DNA of 64,000 nucleotides from Acheta domesticus (Eukaryota > Arthropoda > Insecta > Orthoptera > Gryllidae): the NCBI GenBank assembly GCA_031308135.1, contig JAHLJT010004567.1:130502971-130566970 (forward strand). The letters are read 5' to 3'. Below the pieces are notes generated by a model. It worked only from the letters and a program-made list of their open reading frames with translations. It made no database searches and was not told the origin of the DNA. The translations under genes were made by a program, and so were the position numbers. This document shows, one piece after another, positions 34,201 through 48,100 of this stretch (positions within the stretch are counted from its first letter, which is position 1; the number at the start of each line of letters is the position of its first letter).

Positions 34201-36098
34201 CTTTCAGAAGCAAAGATAAAAGAAGGTGCATTTGTAGGCTCTCAGATCAGGACAATTTCGGATAGATAGAAATTTTGAAACATGCCTCACTGACGAAGAA
34301 GCGCGAACATAGCAATGTTTCAAGAACGTGTCAGAAAACATCCTTGGAAAAAAGGAGCTGAAAATTACAAGGAAATAGTGAATCAGATGATCAAAGCTTA
34401 TCAAGAACTTGGCTGCAAAATGTCTTTAAGAGTACATTTCATGGCTTCTTATATCGACTTCTTCCCAGAGAGTTGCAGTCGGACCACAGGAAGAGAGATT
34501 CACTAAAGATATATACACCATGGAAAAAAGGTACGAAGGGAAGCGGATATCTACAATGTTGCCTGACTATTGCTGGAGTATCATTATAGACAAGGAAAAT
34601 GCTCGTTACGAAAGAAAAAATAAGATATGTAAGTTCTTGTTGCCACATTTGTATCATTTTCTTTTTTTCTGTATACCTTTCTTTAAAATACATGCTACAA
34701 AGTGAATTCTTTGGTGAATATTGCCTCTGACAGCACCTTCCTCGGCTTTCCTAACATGATAGAGTTAGAGTATGTAACTGAAATCAATCATCAAGATCAC
34801 TGTAAATTATTTTTTTGTATACCATCATTATAAACGACCTTTTTTCGATAACCCGAATCGTGCATAATCCAGTATTTTATCGCACGCTACATGACGTCAT
34901 CGCCATTATTAAACGCGACATGACGTCATGACGAACTTCTACTGTTCACAGAAAGACAGATCTGTAGAACTGGTTCAGAAAGTAAACAAATATGCAAAAA
35001 TGTATATTTCAGTAGTTTAAAATAAATATTTCTACAAAATGTTACTACTCTACCTTCATTAAGAGATATTTCTCATCATCTGCTTCCACTAAAAGTTTTC
35101 TCACATCATCTTTCGAAAAAAACATAGATTTTTCAGCTTCATAGCCGACATTAACTTGTTTCATATATAACTGAACTTGTTATAAGCAGAGATGTCAATT
35201 CCATCTTTTAATTTTCAGCATAGTCTTCAATTTTGAATGACTGCACCACAAAGATGATGCCTTACATACTGCAGACTTCAAAATAACATAAATTAGAAAA
35301 TGAGAACTCGACACTAGTATTAATCATAAAAAGTATGACAAACTTACCAACTCAGATATATATGCCAGAACAACTGTTTCGCATATAATATTTACATTAT
35401 TTGTTTCCATCCACTTCCTAAATTTTATATATTCCTTCTCATACAATGCACTCGACTTTTTGGGTATTAAACTTTCTTCTGCCTTTGAGGCTCTTTCTAA
35501 AACTACTATTGGTAACGACGCCATCTTTCATTCGAATGCGCGCGTGAATCGGCTCTCCGCTGTCACAGTTGTGACGTCATAATACCAACGTCCATGTTGC
35601 CAACTATAAAACTTTACTTACACTTACTTCGTTTCATTTATAACTTTATAATGATGTTTATACAAAAAAATAGCGTATGCAACTCGTTTATAATGTTCCT
35701 TTTTGCACTCATAAGAAAATAGTCTATTACTAAACTCACTCCTTCGTCGTTCGTTAGTAATAGACTATTTTCTTATTCGTGCGAAAAAGGTCAACATTAT
35801 AAACTAATTGCATAAACTACTATTATTGCTACTTCTTGAATTCCGAAAAATAAGTTTACATTTACAGAGTACCGAAAGATAAAAGTTAGAATTCCGGTTA
35901 AACTATCCATGACCGAGAAAAACAGAAACCAGATTTGGATTCACCTTTGAAATTACTATAAGAATCACAACTTTTTTCTCCGGAAATAGAAAAAAATATT
36001 TTTTTTGGTGAATAGTGTTTTAAGTGGAAAATTAATACTAATGAAAAGTATATTACAAGATAATGAATAATTCCAGTTAAATAAAATGTATCTTTGTA

Positions 36099-36144
<46 letters not shown>

Positions 36145-39100
36145 GTTACTAGTAGTAGTAACAGCATATAGCTGGCTTTGAAACTGCATTACGCAGATGT
36201 TAAATCCCGAAGGCATCGGACTCATTACATATTAAACATTACATTACATATTAAACGGCCTTGAATTTGAAATTCACCAGCACATTTAGGCGCTCAGGAA
36301 CTAGCTGCTAGGAAGGTTTCCAAGCAACAAAATGTGTTGGTGAACTTCGAATTCAAGGCCGTTTCGTCTAGGTGTACAAAGATACATTTTATTTAACTGG
36401 AACTATTCAATTATCTTGTAATATATTTTTCATTAGTATTAATGTTCCACTTAAAATTAACGATTTTCGAGCAAATTATGGACTGTACAAACAAGACTGT
36501 TACAAACTATACGTGGCATTGTAAATTCGAGTCAGGATGAAGTCAGCACAAGGAAGATACACGGGGCCGCATTGATCGAAATAGATTCTGGATTTCCTGG
36601 GGAGCAGGGACTGGCGAGGTGTCGGGACGACTCGCCACAAAATTACGTGCGCGGGGTGTGGGGATGGGGGGTGGGGCGGCGGAGAGCGGAGCAGTTGCCG
36701 CCGGGCGCCGACAGAGCGCACTCAGCCGCAGGCGACGAGCGCCAGTAATCGCCCGGCTGCTCCTGCCGCGCCAGTGGAAACCGCTGCAGCTGCGGTCTCC
36801 GCTCCCCTTCCGGGTGCCCCAGGCGGCAGGGGAGGGTCGGAAGCCGACAGGAGCACGAGACAACCAGAGACAGCGCAATTATGGTGTGAGTGTCAATTAG
36901 TTCTAGTGCTGCGCGACTTTCGGCAGCGACCAAAACGATTCAGAGGCAGATCCAAGAGGTATTAGCAGAGGAGGGGCACAAATGTTCGCCTTTCATAAAT
37001 ATTTCTCATATAATATATTTAAAAATGTTAATTCTTATTTTTTTTAAAGTAGAACATTCACAGTGGAAATTCTCGTTTGGGGTATGACGACATTGAAATG
37101 TATCAATTCCCCCCCTAAATTGGGTACAATTACAAAATAATAATACAATTGGAGGGACCTTCCCCATCTGAATGTACTTGTATGTATTGCACATTTCACG
37201 AAAACGTTAGAACTACGGGCGCGATTGCTCTCATATTTTGCATGAATAATTTTGAGTGGCTGAAAAAACAGGAGAGTGTGATTGTGATTCAAAATGTTAC
37301 CCCCAGACAACGTAGGCTTTATATAATTCAATTTTAATAAAAGGAGATGAACGCCTTATCATATTTATGCAAAACTGTTAATAATTTGTTACTACTTTTT
37401 ACTACTTCTTTTATTCTAATTAGGCATTTATTAGTCAAATAGACATTTACATACAATAGAATTCGCTTATAATTCTCCTATTACTACCTGAAAATGGTAA
37501 TATACAATATTACCTTTCCAGTTAAAGGATTAAAATAGGAAGTTGGGCAAAATATGCTGCGGTAATAATGGGTTAAAAATAAACACCCTTAACAAGAACC
37601 AAAGCCTACAAATACTCTTTTGTAGGTTTGCTTCTCAGACGAGTCGTCTATCCAGATCTTGCAAGACAAGACACAGTCCATTTGAAATTCTCCCGCTTTG
37701 AATCCGATAGAGAATGCGCGGAAAGCATAAAAAAGAAGTATCCAAGGATACAATTATTATAATCAAGAAAGAAATAAAAAATCACCAGGGCTTGCGAAAT
37801 GCTTTCACACTCTGAATAGGCCGTAAAACGCCTAACAAGCATGCCAAAGCGCATCAAAGCAGTCAAAAAATCTAAAGGAGTATTTACAAAATATTTAAGA
37901 ATTGATTTACAACGTAAATCATTTATTAAGGTAGTAAATTTTCTATTTTATTCCTTTCCCACAAGCACTGAAAATCAATAAAATCAACCACGAAGCACTT
38001 TCACTTAAGACAGTCTAAATTTTAAATCGTTTAAAAATACCGCTTGAGTATAATAGTTTGACTCCCCACTGTACAATAATTAAAGGGAATACGAATGTTA
38101 ACACTTTTTCAAATGTAGAACATAGTTAAGTCAATGTTCTTAATAAACATCAAACAAATGTAGTTGGAAATTTGTAAAAGACTCTATCACCGTTTATTTT
38201 CATAGTTGGATTGGGAATAATACTAATAATTTTGTCTTCAGCTGAGAATTGACCTCGTGAATACCCGAACGCGTAGCAAGGCAAGGTAGCAAGCCACTGT
38301 TATCGCCACACCAATGACCGCTAGTAATACCAAAGCTTTCATATTTAACGATTTTAGCTATTTATTACTTTAAGTTTGTAATTGAGACCATCAAATAAAA
38401 TAATTTCTTCGTAATACGAGTAAAGAGAAAGGCTTCTACAATTTTTAGACTACCTGGAGATATGGCTCGTTTTCAATAAAAAAATTAAACCTTTTTCAAA
38501 CTTTAAAAATAAATTTATTTTAGTGGAATGTGAGAATAATTTGCCATTTAATTGTTTTTTGTGCCGAACATTTGACAACACCCTTGAGATTTTCACTTTA
38601 TAATGGTGTCACGACAGTTGGGAAAGCCTGGGAACATTTGCTTTGCCAGATTTACGTAGGTGTTTTCGAACATACTCTGTGAAAATATTAGGAAATTCAA
38701 GAATGTACCGGTGGAATAAGAAGTAAAACTCATCAGAATAAATTAAATTACTATCCATGATTATGCACGTTAAATTTGCCAAATAATATTTATCTTGCAA
38801 ATAGTCTCCTCGAACTATAACTACTAACAGCTGTCTTTCCGTAAGATAAGTTAACACAGGTTTTCAGCAACATTTGGATAGCTACACTCTGGATGGGTTA
38901 AAAAGAAGTGAATTTCGAGACAGCACTTTGTCCAAAGGTCTTGACTATTACTCTGAAGTTAAAAAATTTATAACCCTTCTTAAGAAATGAATGAACAGCT
39001 GCTGACTCTTTTATCTGCTCGCGTACTATCATTTCTTTCCATGATATTTACATTGCCGTATACAGCAGGTGAAGCAGTAATACTAAGGAGTTTTTAACAT

Positions 39101-42100
39101 AAATATTTATTTTTCTCATTTCTATATTTCAGCATAGGCTTAGTAAATGGTTAGCAAATTAAGAAAAAAACTAGAAAACTAACTAAACCCATGGGAATAA
39201 AAAATGCACATTTAAATGGATGTGACCCATTAATTACTTTCGTTGTTTACTGCCAGCATCTGATTTCTACTCTACATACAATTATTCACATTATGCGGAA
39301 ATCTAGGAGGCGATAGTTAATGTAAACAGACCGCAGAGCTCAAATTAGCATAGGCAAACTTTAAGTGAACAAATAATGCAAGCGCATCCGGGCTTTATTA
39401 TTCTGGGAAATCAATAGCCCACGCCTGCACGCTCACTGGCAACTGTTTCGGAGACTTTGGCCCCCGGTTGAAGCTTGCCTTTCGAACGTCCGCATCCGGC
39501 CGCACTCCCGTCTTTCAGTTGCGGTAGTATCGGAGATCGCCGGAGGAGCGCTTCAATCGCAACCCTCCTCCGGCGCGCCGGGCAGAGCCGCTTGATGGCG
39601 CAGTTCTAATTAGTGGAGTTGAGCGGCAAGGGATGAGCTAGGAGACGGACAAGAACTTTTCCCGATAGATAGGAAGTACGGTTCGGATTGTTCACGAACA
39701 TAGTTGTTACGGTGACATTAAACTTGCGTCCTACATTAGACTAGCGATAAACTGGTTGTGAATGTAGATATTACGGTTGTATAGATATTGTATAAATATT
39801 AAGGTAATTTGGATAGAATTCCCAAACTTAAATGATTGAAATTTCAAATTAAGTCACAATTTTTATTTATGATGCGAGTGCTAAAAGAGGCATTTTATTT
39901 TGGGAGTAGGAAAGGTTGCGATACTAGGCTGATTGCCGCAATCCTATTAGCAATATAAAATCACTTTTATTATGTGTGTCGTACCTATTTTTTTAGACAA
40001 CTTAACTAACTTTCATTTTATATAAATTCAAGTTTACAAATCACTTAATGCTACATTAAGGTCAGCAATAGTCGTATGGAAGTATTTCATATTCTGTTGC
40101 ATTCACTGTTTTATCTGAACATTTGAGCATCGTCTTACTTTTAGCACTCTGCACGCGCTGTGTGCTCTGAAAGTAACAGTTTTTGCTAGTGGCTGTCTAA
40201 AAAACTAAATTATTTTTCTCTTTCTAATAACAATATTGTTTACTTCAATCATATCCTGAAACAAATGAAACCACACTTCAGACTTGCTCGCTGGGTGGCC
40301 TTGCTGCGGGACAGCCAGCTGCACGCTGCTTTGCTGGGCCGTTGCACGTCCTCAGGGCCATGAAACTCCCATGTAATGTGGTGGAGACCATTACAGTGGC
40401 GCCCTCTCCTGTAGCATCTTCTTACGGGAACTAAAATTCGAACTGCTGCCACGAAACTTAAAATGTGCGTTGCTGCTGCTTGGGTTCGCGAGACGCAAGC
40501 AGGCGCGTAATGTTACAGAAGATAACGCCGATGTTCGCGCTTTCTTCAGAGGTTTCTTCCATGTATATATTATGCATAATTAAGCATTTAGAAGACACTT
40601 TTCGCATTTAAGGTTACGTTATTCCGATTGTTAAGTCATAAAATAGTAACAGTAACAAAAAAGACATTTTGCCAAATTTCCGGGCTCTAATTATTACCGT
40701 ACTCGTAAAGATTACTTTTTGCTAATTTTTTAAATTTAATGTAGTTTTATACAAGATTATTTTATTTGTTGTTCTTGAGCAGCTTTCATCGTTTTTGGAA
40801 ATTGACGTATTTTTTATGGTTTTGTTCAGCATGTTTTCTGTTGTAGGGCACTAGTAGAAATCTCAACAGAAAAAATGGTTGCATTTATTTGTTGCGAATT
40901 AAACCCGTGCTAGGACAAATGATTGGCACCACCTCTTAATGAAGCCCTAAAGACGCTACCCGTTAAAACACATGTTTCATATTGTCGCTTCTATGTTAAC
41001 ATTTCCATTACGAATTACCTTTTCAGTTCTCTGGGCGTTGTACGCCCTCTCCCCTACTCTGGTGAGCGGGCCAGGACCCCGAGATCCCTAAAGTGAGCAC
41101 TTAAACGGACTATCCATCGTGTATCCATCGACTATCCGTCGTTTCCAACATGGTTGGGTGGAGTAGGACAAAGGTGTATGTGAAATGTACGTGTTCAGTA
41201 CCAATCCATTAGTGCCTCTCTTCCCCGCCGGCGGTGAATGCGGCATCGGTGCCATTAGGTCGCGCACGGGCTTAGGTGAGTCAGGGCATCAATTGATATG
41301 ACTGCAATGCCTCTGGCCGGGAGGTCTTAGGGTTCGAGTCCCAACGGTGGTAGGATTTTCGACATGAGCTAGATGGCTAGGGCGGATTCAGCCTCTGTAT
41401 GGAATTGAATTGAATTGATGCCTTATTATACGTGGCGAGACTCCGGCCATGAGATCTGCTCTTCCGTCTGACCACACAAATTTCGCTACGCTCCTTTCAC
41501 CAACTAGCGCAGAAAGAAGGTATTATCTCGGGCGACGAAACAGGCGATTTGAATTTGCTCAGAGGCGTCATTTAGGCTTGAGGATGCAAGTAAATCTACT
41601 AACATGGGGCTGCCGGCTTTACTTCCCCTCCGAACGAAGGCGTATGAAAGATTTTTTCGCCCTTAAAAATCCACGGTTTCGATCGGATTTAAACCCGCGT
41701 TGGGGTACAGCAGTCCGTTACGCTAACCGCTACACCAACGCAAACCGCTGTATGGAGGTGAGTTCTAGCGATCGGCTTTGATAGGTAGCTTTCCGTGGTT
41801 TCTACGATCAACACCAGGCAATCAGTACCAAGGACCGCGAGTAATTTCTTCCCCGTCTTCCTTGTCCTATTGTCACCCTTAACGCACACTAACATGCACT
41901 ACACTACCACATGTCGGGAGATTAGAACTTGTCCCTGTTGGGGCGGTAACCCGCTGCTGAGAGATACATTATTGAGAAAAACTCCGCAAATGATCGTGTA
42001 GGTCAGCGATGGATCTTGCTATCCAGTGGCGGAAGATCACCGCGACTGCCCTTCTCATCACCCCACCCCGATTTACCGAAAACACGCACTACTCTTACGA

Positions 42101-45100
42101 CACTAATGACCGTAGCAGTTTGCGCGCCCGAAAACACGAACGAATCAGCCAATCAACGGGTAACCTGAGAGGGGAATGGTTACCTCTAAACCGCGATTAA
42201 AATTAGAATGTGATTGACATTTGGGTATGGAGCGGGACGGCGTTGCCGCATATTGAGCGCTAAACCACGTGCCCTCAACTCTAACTAGGCAAACAAAAGA
42301 AAGGAATGTTGAAAAATTATTCACAAGTTTGTTTCTAACATGTGTTACATCTGTTCGTAACATTTGTAATATTTGTTTCCTCGTAACATTTGTTCCCTAG
42401 GTTACGACGTTGGGACCATGACATGATCACGAAATGTCAATCACATTCTAATTTTTCGCTCAGTGCATCCACTGATGTTACTGCAGTCCCTCTGTCCGGC
42501 AGGTCCTAGTTTCAATTCCCGACTGTGGAAGGATTTTCTGGAAGAGAATTCTAGCGACCGGCTACTCTGATCGGTAGTTTTCCGTGGTTTCTCCGAACAA
42601 CACTAGGTGAATGCCGGAGCAGTACCAACAAACGGGCCACGGACCGCGCGTGATCTTTCCTTCCTCTTCCTTGTCCCATCATCACCCCTTACACACACAC
42701 TTACACTAACATGCACTGCACTACCACACATGCCGGGAGACCAGTCGGGAGCTTAGAGCTTGTCCCGGCTGGAGCGGTGCCCCGCTGGTGGGAGATACCT
42801 GGTTGAGGGGAAACCCCGCCAGTCGATGGTAGGTCGGCACCGGATCTCGCCATCCAGCGGGGGAAAGATCACCGCCACATCCCGAGGAAAAAACACGCAC
42901 TACACTTACAGGACTAATGACCTCTATAGTTGACGCACCCGGAATCACGACGCACCCGGAATCACGAATCAGTCAACATTCTAATTTTATTCGAATCTTA
43001 TTACAGTAGAATTTTACTAGTTAAAGCTCGCGTGCGCGCGCGTACCCTCGCTGGTGGACTCCATGCGCGAGGCGGTGTTGATGGTGTCGCCGAAGAGGCA
43101 GTAGCGCGGCATGGTGGTGCCGACGACGCCCGCCACGCACGGGCCCGTGTTGATGCCCACGCGCACCTGCAGCCGCTCCGACGGCCGGTGCGGGATGGAG
43201 TACCAGCGCAGCGCGTGCAGCAGGTCCAGCGACATCGTGGCGATCTCCCCGGAGTGCTTGTTGCCTGCGCCGCCGCCGCCGCACACATGCGCACGCGAAG
43301 AAGAAGTTACGATGCAGATAGGCACACAACGTTGACTGCAATGTAAAGTTGTGATGCGGCATGAACAAAAAATCCATGTTGACAAATGTCTGTGTTCATT
43401 ATTGGCACATCGATCTTGATAATTAGGTGGGCGGATTGTAGTGAAATGTCATTTTTACTTTCCCGTATACATACTATATACAAAGTAATATATGTGGTGC
43501 AGGGAAAGTTATGTAATGCTGCGCGAAAAAAACGGCAAATTTTCGGCAGGAAAAAAGAAATGAAATTCGAGACCCAAAGAAATAGAAAACTAATACGCGA
43601 AAGTCTGTGTCATTCTATAGCACCACTAGTTTCCTTTTCACTTTCGAACAGTGGCGTTTAGTATAGAAATTAATTTTATGACAAAAGGTACGTCATTTTT
43701 TGCATTTTTCGTCGATTTTGACAAATTAGTCGTTTTTACATTTTCCGTCTTTTTTAATGCATATATTTTTAATGGTACTTGTTTAAATGATATTTACGAA
43801 GTGCAACAAATTTTCACAAAATTCCTGAGTAGCCTACGCGATTTCTTCGCTCAGAAATGGTCAGTCGTCGTGAGTATGTAATTTAAGGTTCCTGTGACGC
43901 CTATCAGTGCCAATGTCGGTTCACCCGATTTCGGGATAGCTAAAGATTTCAGGTAAAGGACACTCCAGATTAAAACTTTGAAAGCTGAGTTCACTTGAAC
44001 AAATAGAAGCAGCCTCGATTACATCAGTAATTTATCCATCAGCTTGATTTGTTTATCCGAACTGGTTTTGATAAAAATTTTTACGTCTTTCTTTGAATTT
44101 AGGGCATTTTTCAAACATTTTAAGAGCATTTTATTGATCATTTTTGCGAGGTTTTAGGTCATCAAAATCCGCTTCCTATTAATAATACATGGATTAAAAA
44201 TCATGTTTTCAAGTTGGCTCTGTAACCTGTAATATTAAATTCGTGTGCAACAAAATTTAATTTGACAGTGTCCATACACATTAATTTATAATAACGATGT
44301 AACCAAAAAAAGGTAAAATGCATCTCCATTTCCGGTTCTTGCATGATCCATTTGGGATGAGCCATTTCATCTAAAAAAATTAAATTAAAAATATTAATAT
44401 GTAAGAGATGAAACGTTGAAGAGAAAAACAAAACCGTGACAAAGGAAGGCGAAATGGTAGTGTCATTTTCGAGCTTTCAGCCATAAATAAATTAATATGG
44501 ACAATCAAAAAAATGTGGTTAATAATAGGACATTTAAATAACGTTTGTTTACATTTCGTGTCAGTATGTGAATTATATAAATATAAAGTGAGTTCACGAA
44601 CAAACAATGTAGTAGATCTATAAACAGCTGAGACTACCTACTAAAAATACGGAGAGTATGAGTCAAATTGCGATTGAAAAGAAGAGAGGAAAGAAGACTG
44701 ATTGCAGGCAGTGGTAGGAGTCAGGCGTGTGAGAACGAGATATAATTTTGAAGAGGGCAGACGGGTAGAACGAGCGGTCGTGAGTTTGAAGTTCGTTTAC
44801 TGAAGACGTTATGGGAGTAACGAGTTAATTAAGATTTGGGGAAAGCAGTTACGAAAAGTGATATGATAGGACGTGAGTCGTGATAGGATAGCATGAGGGT
44901 TAAGGAGATGGAATAGAACAGACAAGTATGCAGAGCAGTGCAGCTTAAAGGTACTCGTCGGACGTTTTTGCACACTTGTAAGAAAATCAGTTTTGTTCCT
45001 TGCACAGTAAATATTTCTTTTTGTCTTTAATAATAGAATAAGAAAGAAAGGCCTTGCATGATACTGAAAACGGTTTAAATATTGACCAGTAATAATTTGG

Positions 45101-48100
45101 AACATTGGTGTAAAAGATAATTTCATTCTTCTTACATTGTTAAATTGTTTTTAGAACATAGTATACATGTAATTCGTATTTGTGGGTTATGTTTAGATAC
45201 TTACTGCTAAGTTGCTAGATAACTTTATATTTATTTAAAAGGACGTATATTATGCAGTTGTGATTTATTACGGAATATTTGAAAGAATAAATGAGAACCG
45301 GTAACAATTCATGATGCCGTGTCAGAAAGCAGTATGTCTGTGTTTCATTAAATATTAAGAAAGACATATCCGAAACCCTATATTGTCAGATATTTTCATC
45401 GGCTCATAATAATAATAATATAAATAATAATAATAATAATAATAGTAATAATAACAATAATATTTTCTTTGTTGATGGACGTACTTTTCCTCAAGGTAAT
45501 TTGGTAGTCAGCCGAGAATAGAAAAAAAAGATAGTAAGCCGGGAAACAATACATTTCGAGCAAACAGAATTATTAAATAGAAATGTAAATAAATAAACAA
45601 TATTATTTTGGGTTAAATGTTTAGAAATAATCGCACATAATTTAATACTATTTTAGATAATTATCTGTTGATATTAGAATAAAATTAATTTGAACTTATA
45701 GCTAGTATTATTCAAAAACATGTAAACAAGCTATGCATTTAATTATAACTTGTCTTATTTTAATCGTTCATGATCAGTGTCATACATTATTAAAATAATG
45801 AGTAAAATGATCATACGAGAATGACGTGAAGTATATTTACGAATAATACAAGAAAGAAATGAAGAATGAAAAGATTAAGTTAATGATGTTATAACATAGC
45901 TTGAAGGTTTGTTAAGGGAATGAAGAAATGGTCCGGAAAGTATTGAAAGAATCTTAAGAAACAGGATTCACACCACTGTTATTTCTATAACATTTAAAGA
46001 CGAGATCCTTTTCCGGCAAGGTCATTAGAGAAAAAAAATAAAGAAAACGTTTCTGTCATACTAGTAGAGCGTTGAATTCGAGAAAAAGTTTGGTTGCATC
46101 TGAAAAAAGCATTGAAAAAACTAGAAATAAATGAATAATAGTTTTACCCATGTAGAACGTTGGGAAAACTCTTACAAAATATTCCAACTGGGAATTTTAT
46201 TCTAAAGGGGAAATAGACCGACAAGGATTTCATTACGCGCGTTGTAATGAGTTGCGGTACACCACAAAACGGCTCATTTAAATTGGAAATAAATTCCTGT
46301 TAATAATTATACAAGCATTGCGTCTACCTTCACTCATGCAATAGTGTAGAAGGAAATGCAATTGCCAAGCAGTATCTTTGAAGCTCATTCATGACAAAAT
46401 TGACGAAAACAATGGTAAATCCAAAATTTAGAAATAATAGGCTTGTGATGATGGGCAATAGAGCAGTTCTTACGTTGACAGTAAATTGTAATGAAAAATT
46501 AGTCGAGTTACCATATTGGTTTCCTCTTCACCACATCCGTGATTGTTATTCAAAGTACAATAACCTACGTTGGAATGAGAATACATTTATTATCGTAAAC
46601 GTTATTTGTTATAACAAGGGACCTTTCAAGAGGGACAGGCCAAAATTAGGCCTCATTTTTTTATGTAGATAGATCAATATTTACGTGTTGTGAAAAAACT
46701 AGCACCGTCACGCACTTGAGATTAATGCAAAAAATACCACGACGCAAATCGTAGTTTCCGAAGGGTTTGTGCAGCCCTGCCTACTGTGAGAATGTCCGCC
46801 GAGGAAACAAGCACGAGTCCTACGGGCACTAGTTCCATTTCAGGGCAGCGAAACACAAAGCTGATGACATTGCCCACGCCCTTGACAAGCCCGCAATGCC
46901 GCGCGGCGCAGGGCCTACATTCGGGCTCTAGTTCTTCGACACTGACAAGGGAAGTAACAGATCCTTCATGTCGAAACACCCCTCGAAATTTTTATGACAC
47001 ACGCAATGCACTATCTGAATCCCATATCCAAAATATTAGCTGCCAGTTTCCATTGCAAGGCTCCAAAACTGAAGCTAAAATCTTGGCTAGCAATGGAGTG
47101 TTGCGGCGCCGCTGGACATCCCTATCAGCGTTGAGCGGGCGGCCGGCCGACCTACCGGCCGAACAGGCGGGCCAAAGAGCCGGCGCGCGGGCAGGCGAAA
47201 GCCAGGAACAGTGTCTCATCGCAAGTTAGTGCGGCACGAATAAAAAGCAGAAAGGACTGGTTTCCACTGAATGATTAAAACAAATGTGTTCGGCACCACG
47301 CACAACGAATAAAAACTTCATTGTCACTTTCTTCTTCACATTGGTTTCTCACAGTTTCAAGGTAATATTTGACGGGCACTACAAATTCAGGAGGCCGTTC
47401 TGTTATGTACCTTGTAGCAAACCACGAATACTTTATCATATTTTGGAAACGAGGAGATGAAAATTGAAAATGAATGAAGGATTGCAATTGAAGAATTGTG
47501 TCTCTACTGGAAACGTTGGCACTAATACTCTTGTGAGACAATATTTTCTGATAAACGGCGATACATAGCTTTCCACTGTCGGAAGAAGAACTTATCAAGT
47601 GGTTGGATTTTCCCTGTAGTTCCAGGAGGTATCTGGAGCAATTCAATTGTCTTGCCTGGAGGGAATATCTTCAATACAAGTTCTGACATTTTACGTGGTT
47701 CACGAATCTAAAAGCAGAGCAAAATTTTCACTTACAAATGGGAAGAACGCTTCTTTAAACCACTGTTTCAACTCTTTCTTTCCCATTTTTCTTGATTTTA
47801 TAGTCGTAACAATTATGTTTTTGGCTTGAAACATTCTTTTAAAGACAACAGGGCCGAAAAATCCTTTTGGTTCCTGCAGGACTATAATTTAGGCAACAAA
47901 GATCCATCCATACTTATTGTTGGCATTATAGTGTACGAGTGTGATAACGCAGTAACCGATTGGGCAACTGTCTGTGTATGATTTCCACCAACAAACGACA
48001 AAGCCCGTTTTGATCGCATTTCGCTTTCAAATCCACTTTTGTCTGTATTAGACGACTGCGTGTAATGTGAAAATCTCTCTTTGGCGTTTTTGAGAAATTC

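Noticed and set aside
36500..36965. Several frames in the CpG-rich patch
   Set aside because: High GC removes stop codons by chance; no homology or splice structure supports a protein.
41685..41732. tRNA gene candidate with A and B boxes
   Set aside because: Acceptor stem and overall cloverleaf are not supported, and the boxes belong to SINE-2 with its tail and target duplication.
42930..43346. + strand frame of 138 codons and other frames at the cyclase exon
   Set aside because: It is antisense to the firmly identified cyclase exon 43046-43264.
46391..46672. 93-codon + strand frame
   Set aside because: No homology, no splice context and AT-rich composition; lies in a cyclase intron.
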